A stretch of DNA of 64,000 bases from Deltaproteobacteria bacterium (GCA_029261875.1 JAJDAL010000028.1:1-64000), one strand, 5' to 3'; numbered from the stretch's first letter, positions 17,515 through 26,777 are shown. Program-made: numbers and translations. The notes: generated by a model not told the origin, from the sequence alone.

Positions 17515-17769
17515 GCAGACTCCTAATGGGCAAGGGAGAACGGCGCGGCTTGGGTTGCCATCACAAAACCGTTACAGAATTCTCACGAACTACCGTACGC
17601 GCCGTAAAGGTAAGGCGTCAAGCCTTCAACTCTCCTCACATTTCCCGCGGGGCTGCCTTTCGCCTGCCGGACGCCTGCGCGAACTCTCAGATCGGATCGA
17701 TCCGGCGACACTTTTGGGCTGTGAACAGGCACTCATCGGCGGGTACATATCGCAATTCGCGGAGGACCG

Positions 17770-18621
17770 ATGTTTCGTCGATTTCGTCATGGGCGGCGCG
17801 CCGTGCTCGCGCTCGCCTCGGTAAGCGTCCTCGTTCCGGTGAATGCCGGACGGGTCAGTGCAGAATCAGTCGCGGACGGCGCGCAGGCGTCCGAGTCCCG
17901 CTCCCAGCGTACGCTCGACAAGATGGCGCGCGGCGTCGCCGGCATGGCGACGGGTGTGTTGGAACTTCCGGGCCAGATGGTCGAAGAGACCCGGGAGAAC
18001 GGCTTGGCTTCGGGCCTGACGGTCGGCGTGGCCAAGGGACTCGGAGGCGTGGTGACACGTGAGCTGGTGGGCTTCTATCAGTTTGCCTCTGCGCCCTTCG
18101 ACAAGCCCGATGGTCTCGATGCAGCGCTCGCCCACCGCTATCCCTGGGACTACTTCCATTCCTTCTTCGACGTGTTCGATCGGGGCGAGTCGCGCGATCT
18201 CGCCAAACAGGAGCAGGAGTTCCGCTGGATTCGCGGCGCGGAAATCGAACGCCACGACGACTACCTGCGGATTCGCTTTCCCAGTGAATTCTTGTTCGGG
18301 TTGAACTCCTCGACGTTGTCCAGCCAGGCAGACCCGCGTTTGATCGGTCTCGCCGAGACGTTGAAACGCAACCCGGGAACCGTTGTCCGAGTGGTGGGCT
18401 ACACGGATGCCTCGGGAAGTGTGGACTACAACCGCATGCTCTCCGAGCAACGTGCGAGGGCGGTGAGCGAAATGCTCGTTTCCAAGGGGATTGCCGAAGA
18501 CCGCATCGAGATCGACGGTCTCGGCCCCGCAGCCCCCGTTGCCGACAACGAAACCCGCGAAGGTCGCCGCCGCAATCGGCGCGTCGAAATCGAAGTTCGC
18601 CACGCGTCCCAGCAGGGATAG
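17770..18621 (+). CDS. OmpA-domain protein with TIGR04073-like N-terminal domain
   Basis: 283 residues with a signal peptide (about 1-31). Residues 40-100 (RTLDKMARGVAGMATGVLEL, EETRENGLASGLTVGVAKG, VGFYQFASAPFD) resemble the small exosortase-system-associated TIGR04073 family. Residues about 165-280 are an OmpA C-terminal peptidoglycan-binding domain with LFGLNSSTLSSQAD, VVGYTDASGSVDYNRMLSEQ and GRRRNRRVEIEV. It should sit in the periplasm bound to peptidoglycan. ATG 17770 is preceded by GGAGGA. The gene stands alone, divergent from the large metallohydrolase across 255 bp in which I see no other gene. The fusion suggests a link between the PEP-CTERM export system and the cell wall, by inference only. 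Confidence 0.8.
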   Translation: MFRRFRHGRRAVLALASVSVLVPVNAGRVSAESVADGAQASESRSQRTLDKMARGVAGMATGVLELPGQMVEETRENGLASGLTVGVAKGLGGVVTRELVGFYQFASAPFDKPDGLDAALAHRYPWDYFHSFFDVFDRGESRDLAKQEQEFRWIRGAEIERHDDYLRIRFPSEFLFGLNSSTLSSQADPRLIGLAETLKRNPGTVVRVVGYTDASGSVDYNRMLSEQRARAVSEMLVSKGIAEDRIEIDGLGPAAPVADNETREGRRRNRRVEIEVRHASQQG

Positions 18622-18659
18622 CGGCCCAGCGGAGTCGTCGAAGGCCACGCAATCGCAGG

Positions 18660-19634
18660 TCAAGCGAGCGCGGGCAATACCTTGGACGCCACCAATTCGA
18701 GATACGGCCAGGCGAGGTCCGGCGGAATTCCCCCGCACATCGGTTGCAACAGGAGCATGCCCCGGGTGCGAATCTGTTCCACCGCCTCGTCGGGTGTGAA
18801 GATCCGGTAGGCGCCGTTTTCATCTCGCAATTCTTCGATGCTCTTCGCGCTGGATTTGCTGGCCGCCGCGGCCTCTCCCATCCAGGCCGCGTACGCGGTT
18901 GCGTCGTGGAGGAGGTAGGGCCCGATCTCGTGCCACGCCCGATCGGGATCCTCGGCGACGAAGGCCGAAGTCGCGCTTCCAGCCGGCGGGTGAATGAATA
19001 GGCCCGGCTGCGTTCCGGACGCCGCACACGCTTCGCGGTATTGGGTCTCGAGACTCGCTTCGCCGCCCTGGGTGATCATCCCCAGACCGAAACGAGCGGC
19101 CCGACGCACGGCGGCGCGGCTCCCGCCACCGAGAAACAAGAGTGGACCGTTGGGTTGCAGGGGGCGCGGGGTCACGTGGACGGGCCGCCCTTCGAAGGTG
19201 AAGACTTCGCCACGAAGCGCGCGCTGCAGGGCTTCGAGACAGAGATCCATCCGCAGGCCCCGCTTCGAAAAATTGCGACCCCGCATGGCGTACTCCTCGG
19301 GTCGGTAGCCGACGGCCAGTACGTAGGAGACACGGCCCTGACTCACGATATCGAGTACGGCCATCTGTTCTGCCAATTCGATGGGGTCGTGGAGGGGGAG
19401 AATGAGTGCGGCGATCTGGATCGGGAGCGTTCTCGTTCTCGCGGCCAGGGCGCTCGCCATGACGATCGGGGCGGATAAGTACCCGTCCGGGGACCCGTGA
19501 TGTTCCGACACCAGTGCCGCCGCCGCGTTGTGCTTCTCGCCCCAGGAGGCCATCTCGAGTGCGGCGGAGTAGATCCCCGATGGATCCCCTGACTCAGACG
19601 GACCCAGTCTCAAGTCGAATCGTAGTGTGAACAT
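18660..19634 (-). CDS. LLM-class flavin-dependent oxidoreductase
   Basis: Second luciferase-like protein of the window, 324 residues and of a different subgroup from the one at 9.6 kb. Landmarks: TLRFDLRLGPSE at the start, VSEHHGSPDGYLSAPIVMAS (the EHH motif of the alkanal-monooxygenase-like group), LPLHDPIELAEQMAVLD, and GRVSYVLAVGYRPEEY. Cofactor FMN or F420; substrate unknown. ATG 19634 has no strong Shine-Dalgarno site. It stands alone, divergent from the GGDEF gene and convergent with the OmpA-domain gene. Confidence 0.9.
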   Translation of the reverse strand: MFTLRFDLRLGPSESGDPSGIYSAALEMASWGEKHNAAAALVSEHHGSPDGYLSAPIVMASALAARTRTLPIQIAALILPLHDPIELAEQMAVLDIVSQGRVSYVLAVGYRPEEYAMRGRNFSKRGLRMDLCLEALQRALRGEVFTFEGRPVHVTPRPLQPNGPLLFLGGGSRAAVRRAARFGLGMITQGGEASLETQYREACAASGTQPGLFIHPPAGSATSAFVAEDPDRAWHEIGPYLLHDATAYAAWMGEAAAASKSSAKSIEELRDENGAYRIFTPDEAVEQIRTRGMLLLQPMCGGIPPDLAWPYLELVASKVLPALA

Positions 19635-19822
19635 TGGGTTTCGAGGCGTTTAGCGCATTCGGATCCTATCGCCAGCGCGCAAGGGTGAATCCTCAGCGCG
19701 CAGGCTGCGCGATATCCGTTGGACTTTCCTATCGTTTTGTCCGTCCGGGCGGAAACTCAAGGGGGCGCAACAAGCGGTCGATCCTAGTTTGGATCCCAGC
19801 ACTGTCGAGGGAGCTTCGCGCG

Positions 19823-20863
19823 ATGTCCGTGGAAATACCCAAAGCCGGAGAACTCGATCGTTTGCGGAAACGCAACGATGAACTCGAAGTCATCTTCGAA
19901 ACCATCCGCGATCTGATCTCCACGCTTTCCGTTCACGAAGTGATGGAGCGACTTCTCGACCGCACCCTTCAACACCTGAACGCGGAAATCGGATCGATCC
20001 TCGTTCTCGATCCCGACAGCACCCTACGCATCATGTTGGCTCGCGGTCTGCCCGAGACCGTCGTCGAAGAAGCGCGTGTAAAACTCGGTGAGGGAATCTC
20101 GGGCTTCGTCGCCCAGAACAACACCTCACTGCTCGTGACGGACATCGAAAACGATGGGCGTTTCCAGGGTCGAAACCGCGAGCGCTATTACACCAGTTCG
20201 TTCCTCAGCGCGCCCTTGCGACTTCACGGTTCGGTTCGAGGTGTCATCAATGTCAACAACAAGGCGACCCGCGAGCCATTCGTGGACGATGATCTCGAAT
20301 TATTGGAAGCCCTGGCCGGGCATGCGGCGGTGGCTTTGGCCAACGCGCATCGATATGAGGAAGCCCTCGCCCAGGGCAAACGCGATTCCCTGACCGGCTT
20401 GGCGAACCACGGACATTTCTGGTCGAGCCTCGATCTCGAAATTCAGCGCGCCCAGCGCTACCAACGTGAATTCAGCGTGGTGTTGCTGGATGTCGACCAC
20501 TTCAAGCGATACAACGATCGCTTCGGACACGTGGCCGGCGATCAACTCCTCGTCTCGCTTTCGACCCTGATCTCCGAGCGTTGCCGCGCGACGGATCTGG
20601 CGGCCCGCTACGGAGGGGAAGAGTTCGCCATTCTGCTGCCGGAAACCCGCCTGGACGGCGCGGTTACGTTTGCGGAGAAGATTCGGGCGACCATCGAGCA
20701 CCAATCCCACGACCCGTCCGGCGAGCGGGGCGTTACGGTCAGCATCGGCGTTGCAGCCTATCCGACCGATGGTGAAGCTCCGGCCGATCTGGTGAAAGCG
20801 GCGGACGCGGAGCTCTATCGCGCGAAATCCGAAGGGCGCAACTGCGTCCGTTCCACCCGATAA
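19823..20863 (+). CDS. GAF-GGDEF diguanylate cyclase
   Basis: 346 residues, soluble. A short coiled coil (1-30) leads into a GAF domain (about 38-178) and a GGDEF domain (about 188-345). The active-site loop is intact as GGEEF (264-268), with metal-binding LLDVDHFK, and the allosteric inhibition site RATD lies exactly five residues before GGEEF (255-258), so product inhibition by c-di-GMP is expected. ATG 19823 is preferred over an upstream TTG because it follows GAGGGAG and starts at the conserved domain boundary. GAF ligand unknown. It could also form mixed dinucleotides, as hybrid-promiscuous GGDEF enzymes do, but the usual Ser change of those enzymes cannot be judged with confidence here. 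Confidence 0.93.
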   Translation: MSVEIPKAGELDRLRKRNDELEVIFETIRDLISTLSVHEVMERLLDRTLQHLNAEIGSILVLDPDSTLRIMLARGLPETVVEEARVKLGEGISGFVAQNNTSLLVTDIENDGRFQGRNRERYYTSSFLSAPLRLHGSVRGVINVNNKATREPFVDDDLELLEALAGHAAVALANAHRYEEALAQGKRDSLTGLANHGHFWSSLDLEIQRAQRYQREFSVVLLDVDHFKRYNDRFGHVAGDQLLVSLSTLISERCRATDLAARYGGEEFAILLPETRLDGAVTFAEKIRATIEHQSHDPSGERGVTVSIGVAAYPTDGEAPADLVKAADAELYRAKSEGRNCVRSTR

Positions 20864-20978
20864 GCGCGGCAAGCGCGGTCTCGCCCCCTCGCCATCTGCC
20901 CCATTCCCAATTCCCGGTTCGCTCTTGTGATTCTCCGGGCGGGCCTCTAGCCTGACGCCTCGCTTTCGGGAGGGGCTG

Positions 20979-21869
20979 ATGACGTTTCGTATCGCTGGGA
21001 TGATTGGGGCCATCGGGGCAATGGCGGTCGTGGGGCTGGTTTCGCGGATGGGCTTTGCGGAAGATGCGCCTGCAACGATCCAAGGTGCGGTCCCGGAAGA
21101 TGCGCTGCCCGAAGACGCGGGGCTCAGCGGGCGCGACATCTACGAACGCGTGCTCGACAATCGCTTCGACACCTATCGCCAGGAAACGCGCATGGTCTCC
21201 GGCGATGCCGGCGGAAGCGAGCAGAATTCGAAGATCGAAATGTGGTACAAGAATTTCCGCGGCGAAGACGACGGCAAGATCCTGTCTAAGACGACCTCGC
21301 GCTACCACGAACCCAACGACATGCGTCACTCGGGGTATCTGATCATCAACAAGAAGGACGAGACGAACGATCAATTCGTCTACCTTTCCGGCCTGCGTCG
21401 CACGCGGCGGATTAATCTCGAAAGTGAAAGCGTGTTTGGAACCGACTTCGCGTACGAAGACGTGGTTCCGCGCGAGCTCGAGGATGCCACCTACGAGCGT
21501 AAGCCCGACGAATACATCGATGACACGCTGTGCTTCGTGGTCGAAGCGATTCCCACGGAGGAATCGAATTCGCAATATTCCCGGTTCAAGGTGTACATCG
21601 AGAAGGAGCATTACGTTCCGCTTCAGACGCTGTATTGGAACGAGCAGGGGACTCTCATCAAGAAACTTCAGTCGCCGAAGTCCGCCATCGCGAAATTCAC
21701 GGGTAGCGGCGCGTACGAGGGAAAGAACGTCTGGGTGCCGATGAAAGCGCGGATGGACAACCTCATCCAGGGGGGATACACGGATCTCAGCGTCGAAGAG
21801 CTCGAAGACAACCCGGAATTGAAGAAGCGAAAATTCGGTATCCGGGAATTGGAGTCCAAAGGCCACTAG
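20979..21869 (+). CDS. Outer membrane lipoprotein-sorting protein-like (LolA-like fold)
   Basis: 296 residues with a signal peptide (1-28). The mature part matches the outer membrane lipoprotein-sorting protein family (LolA-like PF17131 type): GRDIYERVLDNRF, IEMWYKNFRGEDDGK, HSGYLIINKKDETNDQFVYL, RRINLESESVFGTDFAYED and KVYIEKEHYVPLQTLYWNEQG. Members usually sit beside RND-type exporters and are thought to carry lipids or hydrophobic molecules across the periplasm; no such exporter is adjacent here. ATG 20979 is preceded by GGAGGGG. It ends 27 bp before the convergent sulfotransferase gene. Confidence 0.87.
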   Translation: MTFRIAGMIGAIGAMAVVGLVSRMGFAEDAPATIQGAVPEDALPEDAGLSGRDIYERVLDNRFDTYRQETRMVSGDAGGSEQNSKIEMWYKNFRGEDDGKILSKTTSRYHEPNDMRHSGYLIINKKDETNDQFVYLSGLRRTRRINLESESVFGTDFAYEDVVPRELEDATYERKPDEYIDDTLCFVVEAIPTEESNSQYSRFKVYIEKEHYVPLQTLYWNEQGTLIKKLQSPKSAIAKFTGSGAYEGKNVWVPMKARMDNLIQGGYTDLSVEELEDNPELKKRKFGIRELESKGH

Positions 21870-21896
21870 TCGGAAGCCTTCTCTCCGGCTTTCCCG

Positions 21897-22790
21897 CTAC
21901 CCGCCGAGCCAGTTCGACAAGTCGCGTTGGATCAAATCCGCGAGCGATCGAACTTCGTCGCGATAGTCCGATCGAAGGCGCTCTTCGACCGCGGGCGCCA
22001 AGACGGGATGCGTGAGGTTGGCCTGCAAGAGTCGCGGGATGGCCCGCTCCCGCAAACCCTGCGGAACGAAACCGCGCAGGCGGGGGAAGCGAGTTTGCAG
22101 GATCCGGTGGACCCATGGGCTCCGGGGAATACCGGAAACGTTGTGTCGCAACGACGTGTCGAAGTCAAAAGCGGGATCGACTTCCAAAAACGAACAAAGG
22201 TCCGCGAGTAGCGCCGCGGGGTCTTCGGAAAGTTCCTCATAGAGGTAGATCCGGATCTGTTCGCGTGGGAACAGCGCGAAGAAACGCCTGAGTTGCGCGC
22301 TGTAGAAACCACAAGTCCGGTAGTGGAAGTGATGCGCCCAGCCGCGGCGGATGCGCTCCGGCTCCGCGTCGAGTGCGGCCGAGAAGTCCGCTAGGGGTTC
22401 ACGTGCATCGCGCCGCATGTGAAGGTAGTTCGAATGCGCGCGTTCGGTTGGATCGCGAAGGACGGCGATCATTCGAACCGAAGGGAGTTGGCGGTGGATT
22501 TCCGGGGCTGCGCTCGGAAGGTAGAGGTAGGACGTCGATGCCTCGCCCCGGGCGCGGAAGCGTTCGGCCCCGCGCCACAACGCGGCATAGTCGTTCGCCT
22601 CGGTGACGAGGAAACGCGCGGTCTTGTCATCGCCAGGGCCGCGAAGGTCCGGCGGGGAATTCGCGAAGGCGAAGTATTGCGGTTCCTTGCTGGGGCTCAT
22701 GAAGATCTGCGGATGTTGACGCAGGTAGTGGTAGAGCGAACTGGTTCCCGCCTTCATGGCGCCGATGACGAGGAAGGTGGGGTCGGTCAT
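21897..22790 (-). CDS. Sulfotransferase (PAPS-dependent)
   Basis: 297 residues. Residues 7-17 (LVIGAMKAGTS) form the 5'-phosphosulfate-binding loop and VLRDPTERAHSNY (near 108-120) the 3'-phosphate-binding motif with Arg and Ser, both characteristic of cytosolic/Golgi-type sulfotransferases such as heparan sulfotransferases. Substrate is likely a glycan or lipid intermediate of the cluster. ATG 22790 is chosen because it overlaps the flippase stop (ATGA); the open frame continues upstream but inside the flippase gene. Last gene of the minus-strand cluster that starts at 29.1 kb. Confidence 0.9.
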   Translation of the reverse strand: MTDPTFLVIGAMKAGTSSLYHYLRQHPQIFMSPSKEPQYFAFANSPPDLRGPGDDKTARFLVTEANDYAALWRGAERFRARGEASTSYLYLPSAAPEIHRQLPSVRMIAVLRDPTERAHSNYLHMRRDAREPLADFSAALDAEPERIRRGWAHHFHYRTCGFYSAQLRRFFALFPREQIRIYLYEELSEDPAALLADLCSFLEVDPAFDFDTSLRHNVSGIPRSPWVHRILQTRFPRLRGFVPQGLRERAIPRLLQANLTHPVLAPAVEERLRSDYRDEVRSLADLIQRDLSNWLGG

Positions 22791-24160
22791 GGCGTCCGCT
22801 CCGCGTTGCGGAAGCTCGCGATCACCGAGAATCGCAGGCCGAGCCGTGCGACGGCGATGCGGTGAAGCCAAACCTTCCAGAGCGCGGTGGAAAACGCGGT
22901 GGCGAGGGCCGCTCCCGTCATGCCGAATTTCGGAATCAACAAGGCGTTGAGCACCACATTGATGGCCGCCGTGGCGGCGAGAACTCGGGCGCATGCGTTC
23001 TGTTCACCCGCGACGCTCATCAGCACCATGACGGACCCCAGGGACAGATTCACGATACGACCGAGGACGAGGATGGAAACCTCTTGGCGGAATCCCGTGA
23101 AATCGGGACCGAACCAGCTGAGGACGTGATCCGAAAAGGCGATGACGCCGAAACCGACGGCGAGGGATGGCCAAAAGGACCAGCGAACCGCCGTTCGAAG
23201 TAACGATTCCAGCGCCGGGCGATCGCCGCGCGTCCAGGCGGATGCCAGGAGCGGTGCGGCAGCGGCGTTGACCGCGACCACCACGAGCGCCATCAAACCG
23301 ACTGTCCGTGAAATCGCGCTGTACACGCCCGCCGCCTCGGGCCCGGTGACGGTGCCGAGCATGATGACATCGAATTGAAGCATCAGCGTTTGGGCGCCTT
23401 CGGCAAGGGACATGGGAACCGCGATCGCGAGCCACGCGCGAAAATCGTAGCGCGGTTTTGCGCGCCGAATTTCCGGCTTCAGCCCGCGCCAGAAGAGAGT
23501 TCGCTGCGCGACGCAGGTGACGGCGACGACGAACGCCGTGACCCACAGAATATCGCGTGCATCGAGAACCCGGGCACTGGCGACCGCGAGCGCTGCAAGC
23601 AGCATCACGCCCAGGGGGCGCGCCAGCGCGGTTGGGGCGTGGGCGAGTCCCATGCGGTTTACGCCGCGTGCCATGGAATCGTAGAGTGCCGTCAGGGCGA
23701 AGAGGGGAATCAACCAAGCGGCGACCCGCAACGCTTGCGCGTAGGGCGTGGCATCCGCCAAGCCGGCCGCCAGGCCCGCCTGGATCACCAGAGATAGCCC
23801 GACGCTCGTCGCGAAACAGAAACGCGCGCTGCCCCGAATTACGCCCTGCGCGGTGCCCCAAGCCTCTCGCGTGGTCAGTTCCGGGAGCAAACGAACCATC
23901 GCCCGGGGCCATCCGAGCAGCGCGGGCAACGTGAGGAGGGACATCGTCGCCAGGGCGAAGGCGAGCACGCCAAACTGCTCGACACCGAGCCAACGCGCGA
24001 AAAGGATGCGTTGCAGGTATCCGACGGCCAGGCCCGCCACCTGAATTGCGAGGGTCAGCCCCGCACCGCGCAGCAGTGCGTCGGTGATGTTCCGGGGCGC
24101 GCCCCCGAGCGAAGTGCCGGAGAGGTCGCGGGGCGACGCCTCGGGGGGGTCGCTAGGCAC
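22787..24160 (-). CDS. Oligosaccharide flippase (Wzx/PST type)
   Basis: 457 residues, 12-14 predicted membrane segments, opening with the family hallmark of a Gly-rich start then FARWLGVEQFGVLAFAL. Members of the MOP/PST superfamily flip undecaprenyl-linked oligosaccharides across the inner membrane. GTG 24160 overlaps the end of the nucleotidyltransferase gene by 8 nt, and its stop overlaps the sulfotransferase ATG. Its presence indicates that the cluster makes a lipid-linked glycan destined for the outside. No polymerase (Wzy) or ligase is visible in the window. Confidence 0.9.
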   Translation of the reverse strand: MPSDPPEASPRDLSGTSLGGAPRNITDALLRGAGLTLAIQVAGLAVGYLQRILFARWLGVEQFGVLAFALATMSLLTLPALLGWPRAMVRLLPELTTREAWGTAQGVIRGSARFCFATSVGLSLVIQAGLAAGLADATPYAQALRVAAWLIPLFALTALYDSMARGVNRMGLAHAPTALARPLGVMLLAALAVASARVLDARDILWVTAFVVAVTCVAQRTLFWRGLKPEIRRAKPRYDFRAWLAIAVPMSLAEGAQTLMLQFDVIMLGTVTGPEAAGVYSAISRTVGLMALVVVAVNAAAAPLLASAWTRGDRPALESLLRTAVRWSFWPSLAVGFGVIAFSDHVLSWFGPDFTGFRQEVSILVLGRIVNLSLGSVMVLMSVAGEQNACARVLAATAAINVVLNALLIPKFGMTGAALATAFSTALWKVWLHRIAVARLGLRFSVIASFRNAERTP

Positions 24161-25415
24161 GTTTTCTCTCGCCGTCGAAGAGGTGTGCGTCGTCTTGTAC
24201 GCGCAGCACCGTACGATAGAGCTCGAAGCTTCCTGACTTCAGGGTAAAGAGCGTTTTGAAAAGCGCTGCAATGCGACTCCTGAACGATGGCCATACGGAA
24301 GCGGGAAGGCCCACACGTTGTTGGAGCTGCTTGCGGAAATACAGATCGTCGCGGCGATTCAGAAAACGCGAGCGCAGCTGGGCCCAGGCCATGCGCGGAT
24401 TGGCGAGCCGGAGTAGATCCAGATTCAAGGGCCCGTTCTCGAGCTGCGCCCAGAAGACGCGCTGAATGCGGTCCGTGGAATCCGGATCCAGGTCCAGGCG
24501 GTCGAGGCGCCGAATCCCTTGCTCGACGCCTGGGGTTCCACCGAGCCGGTCGAGAATCTTCCAGAATGCCAGAAGGGGCGGCGCGAGGTCGAGTTCGACG
24601 GCGGTCGAGATCAGGGAGTCCAGATCCCAGCGTCCGGGGTGAACGCTCCACCAAGTGGAGAGATCGCACAGGTCTTTTACGAGGGATGCGGGAGCGAAAT
24701 GATCGTGAAGCGCGTGATAGACCGTCAAGCATTGGGCGTCTTCCGGGGAGACGGCGCGCAGCGTACTTCCGGACCATGCGACGGATTGGCTGCGCGCGAG
24801 GAGGGTTGCGGTCTGATCCAGGGAGTTGGGCCCGGCGCCGACCCGCCAGTGCAAGTCGAGCTGCAATCCATCGGGGCCCAGCAATACCAGGTAGGCGTTG
24901 TCGATGTCCGTGCGGCGCTCGAGATGTGCGAGCCAGCGGTCGAGGGACGTGCCGCAGAACGGTTCGAAACCAAGGGGGGCAAGCGTCTTGCAGATGGGTT
25001 CGAGGTCGTCTTTGCGGACCAGCACATCGACGTCGCGGACCATGCGCTGCGCCGCGCTCCCGTAGGCCTGAGCAATGGCGGCGAGTCCCTTGAACGCGGC
25101 CGCGGGGATATTCGCGTCCTCCAGGGCCGCCAGCGCTTGGGCGCCCGTATGGCAAACCCAAGTGGATCGAGCGGCCGCTACGAACATCCGGTCGCCCATG
25201 GGCAACGCGGTCCCGTCGTCGGCGTGCGCGCTCGCGCGCCGCTGAAGTTGGGGGAGTACGCGCCAGGCTTCCGCCAACTCGACGCCGTTGGACCCGGCGC
25301 GCGCGAGGGTCGAAAGCCCGCGTGTCGCGGTTTTTGAATCCCCCAGGAGCAGCTGAACGAGGGCAACCCGGAGGCCCGCGAAATCAGGCGCCGGGCGGGT
25401 GGGTGTAGAGACCAC
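24153..25415 (-). CDS. Nucleotidyltransferase family protein (NTP_transf_5)
   Basis: 420 residues. Matches the uncharacterised nucleotidyltransferase family often encoded beside PqqD, B2 and HPr-kinase-like genes: AAFKGLAAIAQAYGSAAQRM followed by RDVDVLVRKDDL (the DxD metal site) and LQLDLHWRV (third carboxylate). The rest is helical. GTG 25415 is chosen for its GAAGGA Shine-Dalgarno site seven nt upstream; it overlaps the 3' end of the B2 gene by 32 nt. By analogy with lasso-peptide clusters such members may adenylylate or otherwise modify a peptide or glycan, but activity is unproven for this type. Confidence 0.85.
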   Translation of the reverse strand: MVSTPTRPAPDFAGLRVALVQLLLGDSKTATRGLSTLARAGSNGVELAEAWRVLPQLQRRASAHADDGTALPMGDRMFVAAARSTWVCHTGAQALAALEDANIPAAAFKGLAAIAQAYGSAAQRMVRDVDVLVRKDDLEPICKTLAPLGFEPFCGTSLDRWLAHLERRTDIDNAYLVLLGPDGLQLDLHWRVGAGPNSLDQTATLLARSQSVAWSGSTLRAVSPEDAQCLTVYHALHDHFAPASLVKDLCDLSTWWSVHPGRWDLDSLISTAVELDLAPPLLAFWKILDRLGGTPGVEQGIRRLDRLDLDPDSTDRIQRVFWAQLENGPLNLDLLRLANPRMAWAQLRSRFLNRRDDLYFRKQLQQRVGLPASVWPSFRSRIAALFKTLFTLKSGSFELYRTVLRVQDDAHLFDGERKRA

Positions 25416-25872
25416 GCGTGCGTCCTTCGAGCTCGAGTTCAGGGGGTTCTTCCTGGATGGCACCATCGACGCTCACCCAGGCATGCCCGCGCAGACGGTC
25501 GGCGGAGCGGGGCTCCACGACGAAGTGAATGCGGAGTTCGCGATCGCCCACGCCGAGAAAGCGGTAGAGCGTAAGCGCGCGGATGTAACACGTGTCGTGT
25601 CCCCGCAGTGAGGGGAGGCCGAACCAGGGGCGACGCAGGCGCGCGATTCGTTCGATCTGGGTGTTCGTGTCGGCTTCTCTTTCCCGGTTGTCTCGGCGAA
25701 TTCGATCCAGTACGCCGGGAAGCGATTCTCGCTCGAGCTGCTTTGGGATCCTCCACATGAAATGCGCGATGCGAAGCGTGAGCAGGATGTCTTCGGGGGC
25801 GTGGATCAGCGCCTGGAAGCGGCGAACGATTCCCGCAGGCGTCCAGGACTTGACCGCTGTCGCCTCTACCAC
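25384..25872 (-). CDS. B2-type transglutaminase-like protease (lasso peptide biosynthesis B2 family)
   Basis: 162 residues. Transglut_core3 fold of lasso-peptide leader peptidases (B2/LarD-type). The catalytic triad is intact: Cys95 in GHDTCYIRALTLYRFL, His130 in LRGHAWVSVDG and Asp136. In lasso systems B2 cuts the leader peptide after delivery by the PqqD-like B1 protein, and a PqqD-like gene is present in this cluster at 28.7 kb. The GTG at 25872 overlaps the end of the glycosyltransferase gene. No lasso cyclase (asparagine synthetase-like) or separate precursor gene is visible, so the substrate is open. Confidence 0.87.
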   Translation of the reverse strand: MVEATAVKSWTPAGIVRRFQALIHAPEDILLTLRIAHFMWRIPKQLERESLPGVLDRIRRDNREREADTNTQIERIARLRRPWFGLPSLRGHDTCYIRALTLYRFLGVGDRELRIHFVVEPRSADRLRGHAWVSVDGAIQEEPPELELEGRTRGLYTHPPGA

Positions 25873-26747
25873 CGTACGCGTTCCGAGGGGTTCCAGAAGC
25901 TGGCAATGGATCCGAGCCGTTGGGCGGAATTCTTGCAGAAGGTTCCGCGCGCGATGAGGGCGGCCTCGCCCTGACTCTCCCGCAACGCCCGGATTCCGTC
26001 TTCCGCCACGCTACCGATCGCGCGGAGTTCGTTGGCGAGATTCCAATGAACCTCATTCCGGTGCTTCAAGAGGAATTGTCCGTAGCCGCGGCCATAGCCG
26101 AATTGTTGTCTCCAATAATCCGTCCAGGAACGGCGATGGCGGTGGAGAACGATGGCGGCGGGGACGAAGACAAACGGCCGTTTCTGGGCACGCTGGATGC
26201 GCAGGTGGAGGTCGCAGGCATCGTAGGTGGTGAAGCGCTCGTCGAATCCGCCGACGTCTTTGAGTGCGGATTGCAGATACATGGAGTTTCCGAGGGGTGC
26301 GAAGGGGAAGCGCGGGTGCGACAGATGCCGCTCGGCATCGAGGCCGCGGCTCAGATCGACGAACTGGGCGGCGGGCGAATCGGACTCGAAGCCCAATATC
26401 GGGCCCGCGGCGCCGACGCATTCTGGGGCCCGGTCCACTGCGCCCAGGAGTCCCGCCAGCCAACCCCGCGACGGAATGCAGTCACTGTCCGTGAACGCGA
26501 TCCAGGGACCGTGGGCGCTGTGAATTCCGACGTTGCGTGCCGCCGGGGCGCCGCCGTGTTTGCGGCGAATCAGCCGCGCGCCGAATTGTTCCGCGACCGC
26601 GGAGCTGCGATCCCGGGATCCATCGTCGACGACGATGATCTCGAACTGCTCGGAGGGGAGGCTCTGATGGACCAGTGCCTTGAGGCAATCCGCCAGTAGG
26701 TCTTCGGCATTGAACACGGGAATCACGACAGATACCCGAAGCGTCAT
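25866..26747 (-). CDS. Glycosyltransferase family 2
   Basis: 293 residues. GT-A fold: VSVVIPVFNAEDLLADCL at the N-terminus, IIVVDDGSRDRS for UDP binding, FTDSDCIPSRGW as the DxD metal motif, and a C-terminal region (DACDLHLRIQRAQ and HRHRRSWTDYWRQQFGYGRG) containing the acceptor-side acidic residue and a YGRG motif seen in mycofactocin- and exopolysaccharide-type GT2 enzymes. Inverting transferase working at the cytosolic face. It starts 30 bp after the end of the second GT2 gene, and its stop overlaps the B2 gene. Confidence 0.92.
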   Translation of the reverse strand: MTLRVSVVIPVFNAEDLLADCLKALVHQSLPSEQFEIIVVDDGSRDRSSAVAEQFGARLIRRKHGGAPAARNVGIHSAHGPWIAFTDSDCIPSRGWLAGLLGAVDRAPECVGAAGPILGFESDSPAAQFVDLSRGLDAERHLSHPRFPFAPLGNSMYLQSALKDVGGFDERFTTYDACDLHLRIQRAQKRPFVFVPAAIVLHRHRRSWTDYWRQQFGYGRGYGQFLLKHRNEVHWNLANELRAIGSVAEDGIRALRESQGEAALIARGTFCKNSAQRLGSIASFWNPSERVRW

Positions 26748-26777
26748 AGTCTCTCCGCCCGGCGGTGAAGTCCCATT

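Noticed and set aside
15595..17526. Long open frame on the plus strand opposite the metallohydrolase
   Set aside because: It is antisense to a gene with signal peptide, Cys repeats and PHP motifs; the sequence is Arg/Gly/Asp-rich with no recognisable domain, a result of GC-rich codon use.
17515..17769. Gene or riboswitch in the 255-bp gap
   Set aside because: No coding frame with a ribosome site and no conserved RNA motif seen; it probably holds the two divergent promoters.
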